This document shows positions 55,040-64,000 of a DNA stretch of 64,000 bases, piece after piece. A model generated the notes under the pieces. The model made no database searches. It worked only from the letters and a program-made list of their open reading frames with translations, and was not told where the DNA came from. Source of the DNA: Eleusine coracana subsp. coracana (lineage: Eukaryota > Streptophyta > Magnoliopsida > Poales > Poaceae). Location of the stretch: the NCBI GenBank assembly GCA_032690845.1, contig CM064426.1, forward strand, positions 45,524,508 through 45,588,507, read 5' to 3'. Numbering within the stretch: the stretch's first letter is position 1; the number at the start of each line of letters is the position of its first letter. The translations under genes were made by a program, and so were the position numbers.

Positions 55040-56270
55040 CTAAACTTGATTTTCTCTCATGGATTCTAATTCGGATCTTATGGCTCCAAGCCATTTCTTA
55101 GAGTCCGGTCCCATCATTGCTTCACTGTAAGTCTTAGGCTCATCATTGTCTAACAATAATATGTCGCGCTGCCCCGTGGATAGGAGCGTGAACTTTTCAG
55201 GAGCGCGGCGTGCCCTTTCTGACCTACACGGGGCTGGTGTTTCAACAATTGGTTCATCAAAAATTTGTTCATCCAATTGTGGTATAGCGGAAGAAGAAAC
55301 ATTTTCTGGAGCTTCTTGAACTTCTTCAAGTTGCACCATTCTCCCACTTACCCTTTTGGAGCGACAAACACTTTGCCCTCTTCTCGGTTGTAGAAATAAT
55401 AACCTTTGGTTTCCCTAGGGTATCCTACAGAGAAGCATTTATCATACTTGGAAGGAAGCTTATCAGACGTCATACATTTTACATAAGCCTCACATCCCCA
55501 AATCTTAAGAAAAGACAACCTGGAATGCTTCCCAGTCCATATCTCATATGGCGTCCTTTCCACGGATTTAGATGGAACCCTATTAAGTGTGAAAGCGGCA
55601 GTTTCTAGAGTGTATCCCCAGAAGGACAATAGAAGATCACTTTGGCTCATCATAGACCTAACCAAGTCTAACAAGGTTCGGTTCCTCTGTTTGGATACTC
55701 CATTCCATTGGGGTGTTCCTGGCGGAGTCCATTGTGGAACAATTCCACATTGCTTTAGATGTTCACCAAATTCATGGCTCAAATATTCACCACCACGATC
55801 AGATCATAGGAGTTTAATAGTCTTGCCCAATGTATTTTGTACTTCATTTTCAAATTCTTTAAACTTTTCAAAGATTCACACTTATGCCTCATTAAGTAGA
55901 TGTAACCATATCTACTAAAGTCATCGATAAAAGTTATGAAGTACTAAAAACTACCTCTGGTCGTGCAACTCATTGGTCCACATACATCCGTATGTACAAG
56001 TCCCAATAGTTCACTCGCCCTCTCACTATTTCCTGTGAAAGGCGACTTAGTCATTTTGCCAAGTAAACAAGACTCACATGTATCAATCGATTCAAAATCA
56101 AAAGAACTTCGAAGACCATCTGTATGGAGCTTCTTTATGTGCTTCTCATTTATATGACCTAAACGACAATGCCAAGTATATGTGGGATTCAAATCATTAG
56201 GCTTGAGCCTTTTTGCATCAATGTTATAAATAGGCTTATTCTCAAGATCTAAGTAATACAATCCATTCAC
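55040..56270 (-). pseudogene. pol: E10 integrase (Copia)
   Basis: 55,944-56,270: zinc domain YTWHCRLGHINEKHIKKLHT, CESCLLGKMTKSPFTGNSER and LLGLVHTDVCGPMS (first Asp). 55,348-55,782: PQWTPPGTPQWNGVSKQRNR, in which Ser takes the place of the Glu after GV, DLVRSMMSQSDLLLSFWGYT, GCEAYVKCMTSDKLPSKYDK. 55,040-55,339 is the acidic C-terminal linker to RT. 55,783-55,943 is degenerate and holds the second Asp region. The Glu change would inactivate the enzyme. Confidence 0.85.
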
Positions 56271-57252
56271 CGATGGAACAACACTTGTTCCTTATTATGA
56301 CCTCATAACCATCATGTTCCTCCAAACACTTTGAAGAAATAATGTTTTTGCCTAAGGCAGGAATGTAATAACAATTATTTAACTCCAAAACTAATCTTGA
56401 TGGTAATGAAAGTGGATAAGTTCCGACGGCCAATGCAGCAACCTTTGCACCATTGTCGATGCGAGCATCCACCTCGCCCTTTGCACACTTCCTTGCTTCT
56501 TGAAGCCCCTGCAATGATTTGCAAGTATGAATCATTGATCCGGTATCAAATACCCATGAATCATAAGGACGTGTAGCAACATTATTAATTTCAATAACAT
56601 TGATACCTGAATTAGAATTGTCTCCATGTTTCTTCTTCAGCTCTTCTAGATAAAGCTTGCAATTCCTCTTCCAATGACCGGTTTTCTTACAGTGAAAACA
56701 AGGATCACCAGCCGCCGGTTTAGGATTAGGAGTTGCTGCATGTTTAGGCTTAGTGCTATAGATCTCATCTGTAGCCTTAGTCTTAGCCTTAGCCTTGCGC
56801 TTTCGCTTCTTGCTATCCTTTTGAACCAAGTTAACTTGACTTGGACCAGATTTTTTGATGCTTGCCTCAGCTGTCTTAAGCATCCCATGCAACTCAGCCA
56901 ATGTCTTCTCTATGCTATTCATTTGAAAGTTCAAACATGCCATGGAGTCCATCAATCATATTGTGGGCATCGACGTTCTCATATTGCTTCTCAAGCTTAG
57001 AGGACATAGTGGCAAGCATGAGACAGCTAACATCAATTGCATCATTGGTATGCTTCTCATACTCCCTTTTCTGAGCGGCAGTAGCATTTTCTGGCAGATC
57101 ATCAGGATAGGGAAGCTCTAGAACATATTCCTTTTTTCTTGCTTGAGAACAATTCTCAAGTTGCGATACCAATCAATAAAGTTTGTTCCACTAAGATTTT
57201 CTTTTTCAAAAATTGAGCGCAAATTGAAAGTGTTACTAGCGGTTGGTGCCAT
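56242..57252 (-). pseudogene. gag: E10 gag with zinc knuckle, and protease
   Basis: ATG at 57,252 opens MAPTASNTFNLRSIFEKENL and NLSGTNFIDWYRNLRIVL. One frameshift in the A-run near 57,140 leads to KKEYVLELPYPDDLPENATA. 56,242-56,955 holds the coiled helix (SIEKTLAELHGMLKTAEASI), a lysine-rich patch, the knuckle CFHCKKTGHWKRNC and the protease VFDTGSMIHTCKSLQGLQEA (D-T-G). The UBN2 class of gag; lineage not assigned. Confidence 0.88.
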
Positions 57253-58603
57253 GATCTACAACAGAAAATATGCAAATATAAGCACTATGTAAATGTAAAA
57301 CTTTTATTAAATATTTTAACAAAAGTTCATTATTCCACTATATGCTTGGAACCGTTTTCCCTCAAAATGACATATAGTGGTTCAAGATCCATATTCAATT
57401 TAGATCCTAGTGAGCTTTGGCATCACCGCTAGAAATCTAGTGACATAGGTAAGCAACACTTTGCTAATCACATCCCTATGTGACTCTTGTTTGTTGGGTG
57501 GCATCACATGCCCCGGCTCCAACACCATGCCCTAAAGCCCAAAACCGTTTTGATAGCTTTGTTAATTAAACCAATACTATGCATGTAAATGTCCGACATT
57601 TACCCTAATAATTAAGATAGTTGAGGTACTCTACTTTGGCAGACCTACCATACAACGATCATAATTGTAATAGGTGCAGCTATTGGAAGGGCATGTAATT
57701 TAATTTTTCTTGAGGGAATCTATTCTAGCATGTTAATCATATCCAATATAAATAACACATGCAAGAATAGGATGACAGGAACATCATCACAGGCAATCAT
57801 ATTAACTGTAAAATAGCATGGCCCCTTTCAATTGGTGATCTCCATCACCATTGTCATCGCCATGTCTCCCGTCCCTTCAACCATCATGCTTGAGGCCTCC
57901 ATGAACTAACACTTAGCTACTACAACTAATAGCTAGTAATAAATTATATGAGAATATCAAACATCACAGGTCGACACGCAGGCCGTTATACAATAATATG
58001 ACAGCCTCAACCCAGTTGTAATTCATCATGACATGCAGGTCATGCAAATCACATACATACATCACATGCATCTTTTGGGCCATACCATTCACAATATTCT
58101 CTACAAAAACAAGTTAGGCGAGAAGCGAATGCTAATGTATGGCCAAAATAGGGTGTAACAATCTAGGCGATAAGCGAATGTCCGTACGGCGGTCCCGCCC
58201 ATTACCTCATAGGATTTCACAGATCGTATCTATGAAATCGCAATGAAAATCCTATCGGGAAAATCATATTTGCCTGATTTCGAGTCATTCATAATGCCTC
58301 AGTTTCCATTAGGTTTTCATGAGTAGACTGCGGTACATGATCATGATACTATTGGCTCTTCTACTAGCGCACGCAGTTAGTCCCGATGGTGATTCCAGCC
58401 GGTAGGGACAAGTCACGCGCGCACGGAGAAAGAACACAAATAAATCAATGATGCATGTATCGTTATCCGCCCATTACCTTGTGAACCTCCCTATCACCAT
58501 TGATCTAATCAACCCGTATACAAAAGCATGTAATAGATCTCATCTAATACATTAGCATATCAACTATATGCAAAAGATCCAGATCACAAACTACACAAGG
58601 TCG
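57253..58603 (-). other. Leader of E10 between PBS and gag
   Basis: 1.35 kb, unusually long, with no supported gene. It contains two CTAGGCG / TTAGGCGAGAAGCG-type repeats (58,116-58,135 and 58,163-58,180) and AT-rich stretches. It might be partly derived from an insertion, but I see no termini. Confidence 0.5.
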
Positions 58604-58615
58604 GCTCTGATACCA
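58604..58615 (-). other. Primer-binding site of E10 (tRNA-iMet)
   Basis: Minus strand TGGTATCAGAGC, a perfect match, one base from the LTR terminus. Confidence 0.93.
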
Positions 58616-58616
58616 C

Positions 58617-59116
58617 TGAATGGAACGGATAGGCTATGATAGCATATAAAATTTCTACCGTTCAACCAGGAAACCTTGCAAGAGGGGATCATGGATCATT
58701 ACCACTAGACGCGCAGGCGGAGCAGAAGCGAAGGTTGGAGCAGCTCGTCCAACATAGTCGTGCGTCGATGTAGAGGAAGTAGTCGATCACAATCGTCTCC
58801 TCCTAGTCCAGCCGTCCGGCACCGTAGCAACAGTAGCGCCTCCTCGTGGTATCCACACGTACGGGGTTGGAGCACTGTGCGCGGCATGCTAGCACCGGCA
58901 ACACGGCTAGGGTTTGTGGGCGAGAGAGAGGAGCGCGGCGGCTAGGGTTCTAGACTGGTGGTCGCGTGCACCCCTTGCCCCGCCCCCACTTATATAGACC
59001 CTTCTAATGGGCCTCGACAAGTTGGCCCATTAGTGGACTAATCCCTCACAGATCAATATCCGTATGGCCCTCACATACGGATCAAATCAATAATGTCTCT
59101 TGGGCATATCTCCAAC
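58617..59116 (-). repeat. E10 5' LTR (500 bp)
   Basis: Plus strand TGAATGGAACGG to CTCCAACA; minus strand starts TGTTGGAGATATGCCCAAGA, a terminus common in grass Copia elements. TATATAAG box on the minus strand at 58,989-58,996. ORFs inside are shadows. Confidence 0.92.
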
Positions 59117-59385
59117 ACAGCGTCCAGAGGTTCTCTTGCACACTCGAAAGTCGGCGGATGTATACCCAGAAAGTCTGAGTAGGTGCACTGTTAGGGCAGG
59201 TTGTTGTTGTTGCGGTTGCCCCCATGTCCAGCCAAGTAGGACTTGATATCAACCAATCGGTAGAGCAACTCAGAGTCGTTCTGCTCTCGATTGAGTGCGG
59301 CAGCCAAAACCTCTGCCAACGATGGCTGAGCATTAGCTCCCTGCTGAGAGCTCTCAGGATCATCCTGATTCCGAGTTTGCACCAT
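59117..59385 (-). pseudogene. gag: E9 gag N-terminus
   Basis: ATG at 59,385 opens MVQTRNQDDPESSQQGANAQ, SLAEVLAAALNREQNDSELL; a TAG after NNNNLP (59,191) interrupts it, and the other frame gives TFWVYIRRLSSVQENLWTL. It continues beyond E10 at 52,209. The MV.TR start is shared with the gag of E3. Confidence 0.8.
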
Positions 59386-59529
59386 GCTACGAGGATATTT
59401 ATTTGATTGAGTCAAAAACCATCATTGCAATAAACATGCAGTGTTATGCAACACAATAACAAAGTTTTAGTTTTCATTTTTCAGGTTCAAGGGGCAATAA
59501 TATGGAGATGAGTTTTAAAACAAGTTTAT
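59386..59529 (-). other. E9 leader remnant without PBS
   Basis: 144 bp between the gag ATG and the first sequence shared with the left LTR. No GGTATCAGAGC-type site is present and the LTR terminus (TGAGGCTCC equivalent) is missing, so a deletion removed both. Confidence 0.6.
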
Positions 59530-62500
59530 GTTTAATTATTACATCAAAGTGCAGCAGAAATACAAGTTCAATGTTTTGAAAACAGTGGGAGCAATTACGA
59601 TGAGAACTACGAGCTTGACGATACAGCATAGTGATGATTCGTGCCCGAGGAACCATCACTCTAGCAGCACACAACAGTCACTACGACGGAAGGTCACACT
59701 CCTAGTGGGCAGTTCAACCCTCAGGGACCTGCACGTCCCAAGGTAACACATCTACAGACAATTCTATCTCTTCAGTACCTGAAAATGATAGAGGCACAAA
59801 GCCTGAGTTCTAATTACTCAGCAAGACTACCCGTCAAAACCTAGACATGCAATGGCTCTAATAGGTGGCTTGTTTGAAAGGACTCGCGCTAAGCAACCTA
59901 TTAGTTCTATCAAGTTTTATTTTCTTAATTTAATCGGCTAGAGCAAAAATGTAACTTTTAGTGAAGCATCATAAGGTAACAAAACAATACATAAAGTAAG
60001 TACAACAATAGAGCAATAATAATAATCAGCAATAACCATCATAATCCATCATTATAATATCATGTGCAACTACATGACGACTCTGTGACCAAGCGTACTC
60101 ATTACTGCGAGGAACAACAATTGCAATTGATTTACACCAGCTGTGAAAACCCAAAATACATGATGCATACGCACCAATTAAGGTCATATACAGCAACCTT
60201 TTGCAAGAAAAGCACCCACACCTTAGATCGGCTGTTGCGACATCGAGTGGGCATGCCGTTCTGCCAACAGTACTTCATGGTATGAGCCGCCTACTCCAGC
60301 AGCAGAAGGGTCAATGACCAACGCACCTTAACCGTTTTTAATGTGAATGACCTTTAGTGCTACATCGGTTTACTAGTGCCCATAAACTAGCATGCATTCG
60401 GTACTGTTCAAAACTTGATCAAGGGGCCGACCACGGACGGGTCCTAGGGTGGGCAAGGCAGGGCTACCACAGTCAAACCCATGTGTGGCTGCAACCTATA
60501 CATGCATAATTCCCTGCCCGGCCATACATCAAAAGTAAACTTCTTTTATAAGTTCAAAATTAGTAATCAAGTCTATTCCATAGCAATAATTTCTATCAAA
60601 ACTATTAATTACTAAGCATAGCAGTTTAGTACTGAGCCTACCAAGTTCAATTAATAGCAACATAGGTTATTTAGGGTAACATGCAAGGTGGGTTCCAATC
60701 AACTCCTATGACCTAATGCAACAATTAAACATAGACACCAGTAGTATTGCAAAACTAGCAAAACTTTAAAAAGGCAAATGCAAACTGGGGCTTGCCTAGA
60801 TCCATGCAAGGGTTAGCAATTACAGTCTCTTGCTCTTCGGGCTCTTGGTCTTGCTGGACATCGGGGTCTTGCTCCTAGGTGTCGTTACCTATTGATGAAC
60901 AATGGATTTAACGGTATTATCGCAACACCATCACATGCAATGATATGATGGATGCGTATTGCATTAGTGTTTTGGTGCTAACAACCTTATTAACAAGTTC
61001 TCGAAGCCATATACTTCAAAGAAACAAATTAGAGTTTCATCATTTTATGTGTGTTAATCATTTATTTAGGGTTGTTATAGTTTAGGAACAAATAAGCAAA
61101 TAAAATAGTAACAATTGATTTTGGACATGAGGGATTTATCATGAACAGGGACATATATGAATTGCATTTTTACCAAGTTACAGCCTCTGGATATTATTAT
61201 TCTATTTACTAGCATTTATTCAAGTTAAAATATTAAATAATTAATAGAGTATTACATACTGGAAAATTAACTTAACCAAAAATCAGGGTGGTGTATTACC
61301 ATGAAATAACAGTGCATACAAAAGATTGCAACTAATTAGCATGTACGGAATTAATAATGAATTAATTAGTGTTTACATGAGTTATATAATTATTAAAAAT
61401 ATATGAGCAGAGACGGTTGGATATCATTTTAATAAAATAAAGCACATTATTATGAGACTAAAAAAATTGGTTTGAGGTCATTTGGATTTGAAATGGATTT
61501 ACTATGGGTTTTAGAAGTTTCAGCAGTTTTTCTGTACTTTCCAGGGATTTAATTTAGTTTTTGCCAAATCAGCTGAATAACTGGACCAATGATATGGAGG
61601 CCACATGCGGCCACAAAATTCTCGGGCTGGATCCCGCAGAGTCACAAAAGATCTTGGCCATGTGGTTGTCCCTGTGGCATCGATGGGCTGCGGCAGGGCT
61701 CGCCGGAGGGCTTGCCGCCAAGCGTTCTACGCGGTGGGGCTTGGTCACGCGACCGTCGGGATGCAGAGAAAGACAAGGTGCAACTGTTGGTGGGGCTCAG
61801 GAGGGGAAATGCTTCCCGGAGGGCTCCGAGGACGGCAACAGGGAGACAGCGGTGGAGAGCGCGACGACGATAGCTTGATGGAGGTGTCAAGAGAGGTTTC
61901 GGCCTAGCCGAACCGACGTGCTGTGGTGTGTGGGTCAACAACCAATAGTTAGGCGTCGATGAAGAGCAGCGGAACCATGGGAACGTGGCGTGGCCGAGGT
62001 AGCTCCAATGGTGGTGACGACGTCCAGTGACGAGCCCTCGCAAATCATGAAGATTGCGGACACCTTGATGCACAATTCAAACAAAGAACTTGTCAAGGAT
62101 GTGTTCCAGGGATATGCGCAGCTAGAAGAAAAGAATTGGAGTGAGGAGAATCACCACAGTTGGCCAATTTCTCGACCTCGTGGCTTAGATCGGAGGAGGA
62201 CGTGAACTCCCCATTACTTCAATTACTTGCAGCTACCCTAACAACGTGCGGCAAGACTTGGCAAGGGGCTCCAGGGTGTGTGTGAACATGGCTTGGTGTC
62301 TGGGGCTGCCCTCAGGATGCTGTAGAGCAGTGGTGCGGCGAGCATCAAAGCTCTTGGCTATGGCGGGCGTTAATGGTGCGAAACAGGGGAGGGAGAGAGA
62401 CGAGAATTCGCCGGGTTTTAAAGGGGATGGCAGCATCGTGCAGAGGGACGAATGTGGCGTTTTGTGGCATGCGGCCGGTCGGGGAGCGGGAACGGGAGTG

Positions 62501-63270
62501 CCGGAGGGGCATGAGTGACGCCACGGAATGTTGTTGTGCGCATTTTTGGGTTGTGCTGGTGCGGTGGGGGCAGTCGGGAGTCAGGAATTGTGGGGAGTGG
62601 CAATGGTGTGGAGCCCTTGGGCAGGGCGAAAAGGGACTCGCCTCAGCGGCAGCTAGTGGCGCGCGAGAAGGCACAGTGCAGAAGGGAGGTGACAGCAGCG
62701 AGCGGGCGGAGGAGGCGCCAAGTCCCGAGGCAGCAGAGGCATGCGGCGGCAAGGGAATCACGCGTGGGAGAGGCGACTCGAGGAAGAAGACAGGGAAATA
62801 TTCGCTGGGGACCCTTAGCTTTCGAATTGTTTACAAAAAGGCCCTTTCTGCAGTTTTATTTAATTCCATATGTTACAAGAGCCCAAATGAGGTAAAATTT
62901 TATTAGTTGGACTCCTTAGGATGTAAAGAATTCAATAGCGGAACTTATTTGAGCAGAACTTCAACAAATTATTTAGGAAAATAATTTAAATTTGAATCAA
63001 TTATAGGCTCAATTTAATTATTGATGCACTTTCTAATGAAATAAAATTCTGATTTTTGGCCCAAAATTCTTTTTTATTACTTTCATAATTCTCAAGTAAT
63101 TATTTGACTTATGTTTTATAGAAAGTTTTATTTGCTTTCAAATTTTTGTTTACAGGGTTTCTAATGAAATCCAAATTTTTGACTTGACCTCATTATTTCA
63201 TGCTCTTACTTGAGTTCAAATCTTTGGCCAATTTCATTAGTAAAAGAAAATGAGACACCTAGGTGTCACA
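59530..63270 (-). repeat. E9 5' LTR (about 3,740 bp, inner end lost)
   Basis: From GTTTAATTATTACATC to GGTGTCACA, collinear with 43,937-47,941 but lacking about 300 bp around 62,430. Divergence from the left copy looks greater than between the E3 LTRs, so E9 is older. Shadow ORFs only. Confidence 0.88.
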
Positions 63271-63705
63271 GCCCCCTTGTCACTTGCATCGGCATCCCGC
63301 TCGCCTTGACTTGGTCAACACGTCATCTTCATCACCACCACGGTTTTGAGGCTCAACCGCGAAACCGTCCATTCTTCTTGCCTCTCCATGTGTATGGTGT
63401 GGATCACCCTTGACTTCACATGGCATCCCGATCGTTCGGCCCCAAGTCCCCTACTTGTGCCCGATCCTCTCATCGTTGACTGCCAAGTCGACTCCAGTGA
63501 CCTACATATCATGAGACAAGCAAACACATTTTTCATCTCTTGCAACTTCACCAATACTTCCACCAACTCCGATTAGTCAAAACTATGACATGCAAACCAA
63601 TGCAATCCCCGATTTTCCGTATTTCAACTCAAACATCAAATCCGCTCAAGTCAATTACTCATCACATATATTGCAAACCATGGCACATATCCACATGGTT
63701 TCACA
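63271..63705 (-). repeat. E8 right LTR, second part
   Basis: Continues the LTR broken at 43,852: GCCCCCTTGTCACTTGCATC matches 29,628 onward of the E5 LTR. Ends GGTTTCACA at 63,705, then the target duplicate CAATT. The first five bases are the GCCCC duplication of E9. Confidence 0.9.
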
Positions 63706-63930
63706 CAATTGTCGTATTCACTTGATGAGAATGTTTGAGGGGTTAAAATTGCCGCTTTAGAGGAAACTGCTGAATTCAATACCCTGAACTGTGAGCAACT
63801 GTATAGCAAGCTGAAATCTTATGAATTGTCTAGGAAATCTCATCCTAATCATGTTAATCCTGCTTCTAGCATGGCTTTACTTTCTAGCTCTCAAAAGTGG
63901 GATCACAGTGGTGCTTCTTTATTTTGGGGT
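63706..63930 (+). pseudogene. gag: E7 gag, second half
   Basis: Reads YSLDENV, a TGA where Trp is expected, GVKIAALEETAEFNTLNCEQ, LYSKLKSYELSRKSHPNHVN and SSMALLSSSQKW. This picks up exactly where 32,392 stopped, as shown by the unbroken homologue in E5 (27,100-27,330). It diverges from gag after about 63,920. Confidence 0.9.
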
Positions 63931-64000
63931 TGATGGTGTGACATGAATGATTGCTAATTTCTAGTGTGGAAACTTAGCGTGATGTGCGCGGGCTTGATCA

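Larger units (their letters stand above)
52210..59116 (-). mobile_element. E10: Copia element with about 500-bp LTRs, inserted in the gag of E9
   Basis: Left LTR 52,210 to about 52,714, right LTR 58,617-59,116, target duplication CGGCG (52,205-52,209) and CAGCG (59,117-59,121). A perfect iMet PBS abuts the right LTR. Minus-strand order is gag, protease, integrase, RT, RNase H, then an 850-bp noncoding 3' region. Stops and one or two frameshifts make it inactive, but the whole structure is present. Confidence 0.93.
43853..63270 (-). mobile_element. E9: second Ty3/Gypsy chromovirus (Del/Tekay-like) with about 4 kb LTRs, interrupted by E10
   Basis: Inserted in the E8 right LTR with target duplication GCCCC (43,848-43,852 and 63,271-63,275). 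Left LTR 43,853-47,941, PPT at 47,942, pol and gag on the minus strand to 52,209, E10 (52,210-59,116), gag N-terminus (59,117-59,385), right LTR to 63,270. Pol ends in a chromodomain. Many stops and frameshifts. The inner end of the right LTR and the PBS are missing. Confidence 0.9.
32393..63705 (-). mobile_element. E8: composite Sirevirus-like insertion bounded by two non-identical LTRs
   Basis: Inserted in the gag of E7 with target duplication CAACT (32,388-32,392) and CAATT (63,706-63,710). Left boundary TGAAGGACC, right boundary GGTTTCACA, the LTR termini of the Sirevirus-like family in minus orientation. There is no Copia internal region left; the space between the LTRs holds a plus-strand Athila-like element. 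The right LTR lacks its first 70 bp and is split by E9. Left and right LTRs differ by presence of the solo LTR, so they do not have the same history. Confidence 0.82.

Overview
The window is a 64 kb block of nested LTR retrotransposons from a plant nuclear genome, most likely a grass. This rests on the families seen (Tat/RIRE2-like, Tekay/Del-like and Athila-like Ty3 elements; Sirevirus-like and other Copia elements), long GC-rich LTRs, and primer-binding sites matching plant tRNA-iMet and tRNA-Asp. I found no host gene, rRNA, tRNA or CRISPR. Almost every long ORF belongs to a gag-pol polyprotein or is a shadow frame. Element names (E1-E10) are mine.

Left part (1-30,006, all minus strand). 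E1 (1 to about 6,700) is a Tat-lineage Ty3 element lying against an Athila gag fragment and a truncated LTR (6,993-7,259). E3 (7,260-20,007) is a Tekay/Del-type chromovirus with two 3.3-3.4 kb LTRs. Between its 5' LTR and gag it carries an extra sense ORF whose product begins MARTKQTARKST, the exact N-terminus of histone H3, followed by acidic repeats, a possible dsRBD-like domain and a coiled coil. E4 (20,008-22,809) is the 5' end of an Athila element (LTR, tRNA-Asp PBS, gag) abutting the truncated RT gene of E5, a Sirevirus-like Copia element (22,810-30,006).

Right part (30,007-64,000). A plus-strand Sirevirus-like element (E7: LTR, PBS, first half of gag) is split inside gag at 32,392; the second half resumes at 63,706. 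The 31.3 kb insert is a Russian doll. E8 (32,393-63,705, flanked by CAACT/CAATT) contains a plus-strand Athila-like element (33,706-41,690). In one of its LTRs it also contains E9 (43,853-63,270, TSD GCCCC), a second chromovirus with about 4 kb LTRs. The gag of E9 is interrupted by E10 (52,210-59,116, TSD CGGCG/CAGCG), a Copia element. A small solo LTR (TSD GCGAT) sits inside two of the Sirevirus LTR copies.

The most interesting signals are: (1) the histone-H3-tail ORF in a chromovirus that also encodes a chromodomain; (2) a GC-rich palindrome, core CCGATCGG, recurring through the Athila-like elements mostly as pairs spaced 20-21 bp centre to centre; (3) two unrelated short motif arrays with 20-22 bp period in the same slot of homologous Sirevirus LTRs; (4) a mostly open 3' ORF with a SUMO-interaction-like motif behind an Athila pol riddled with stops.
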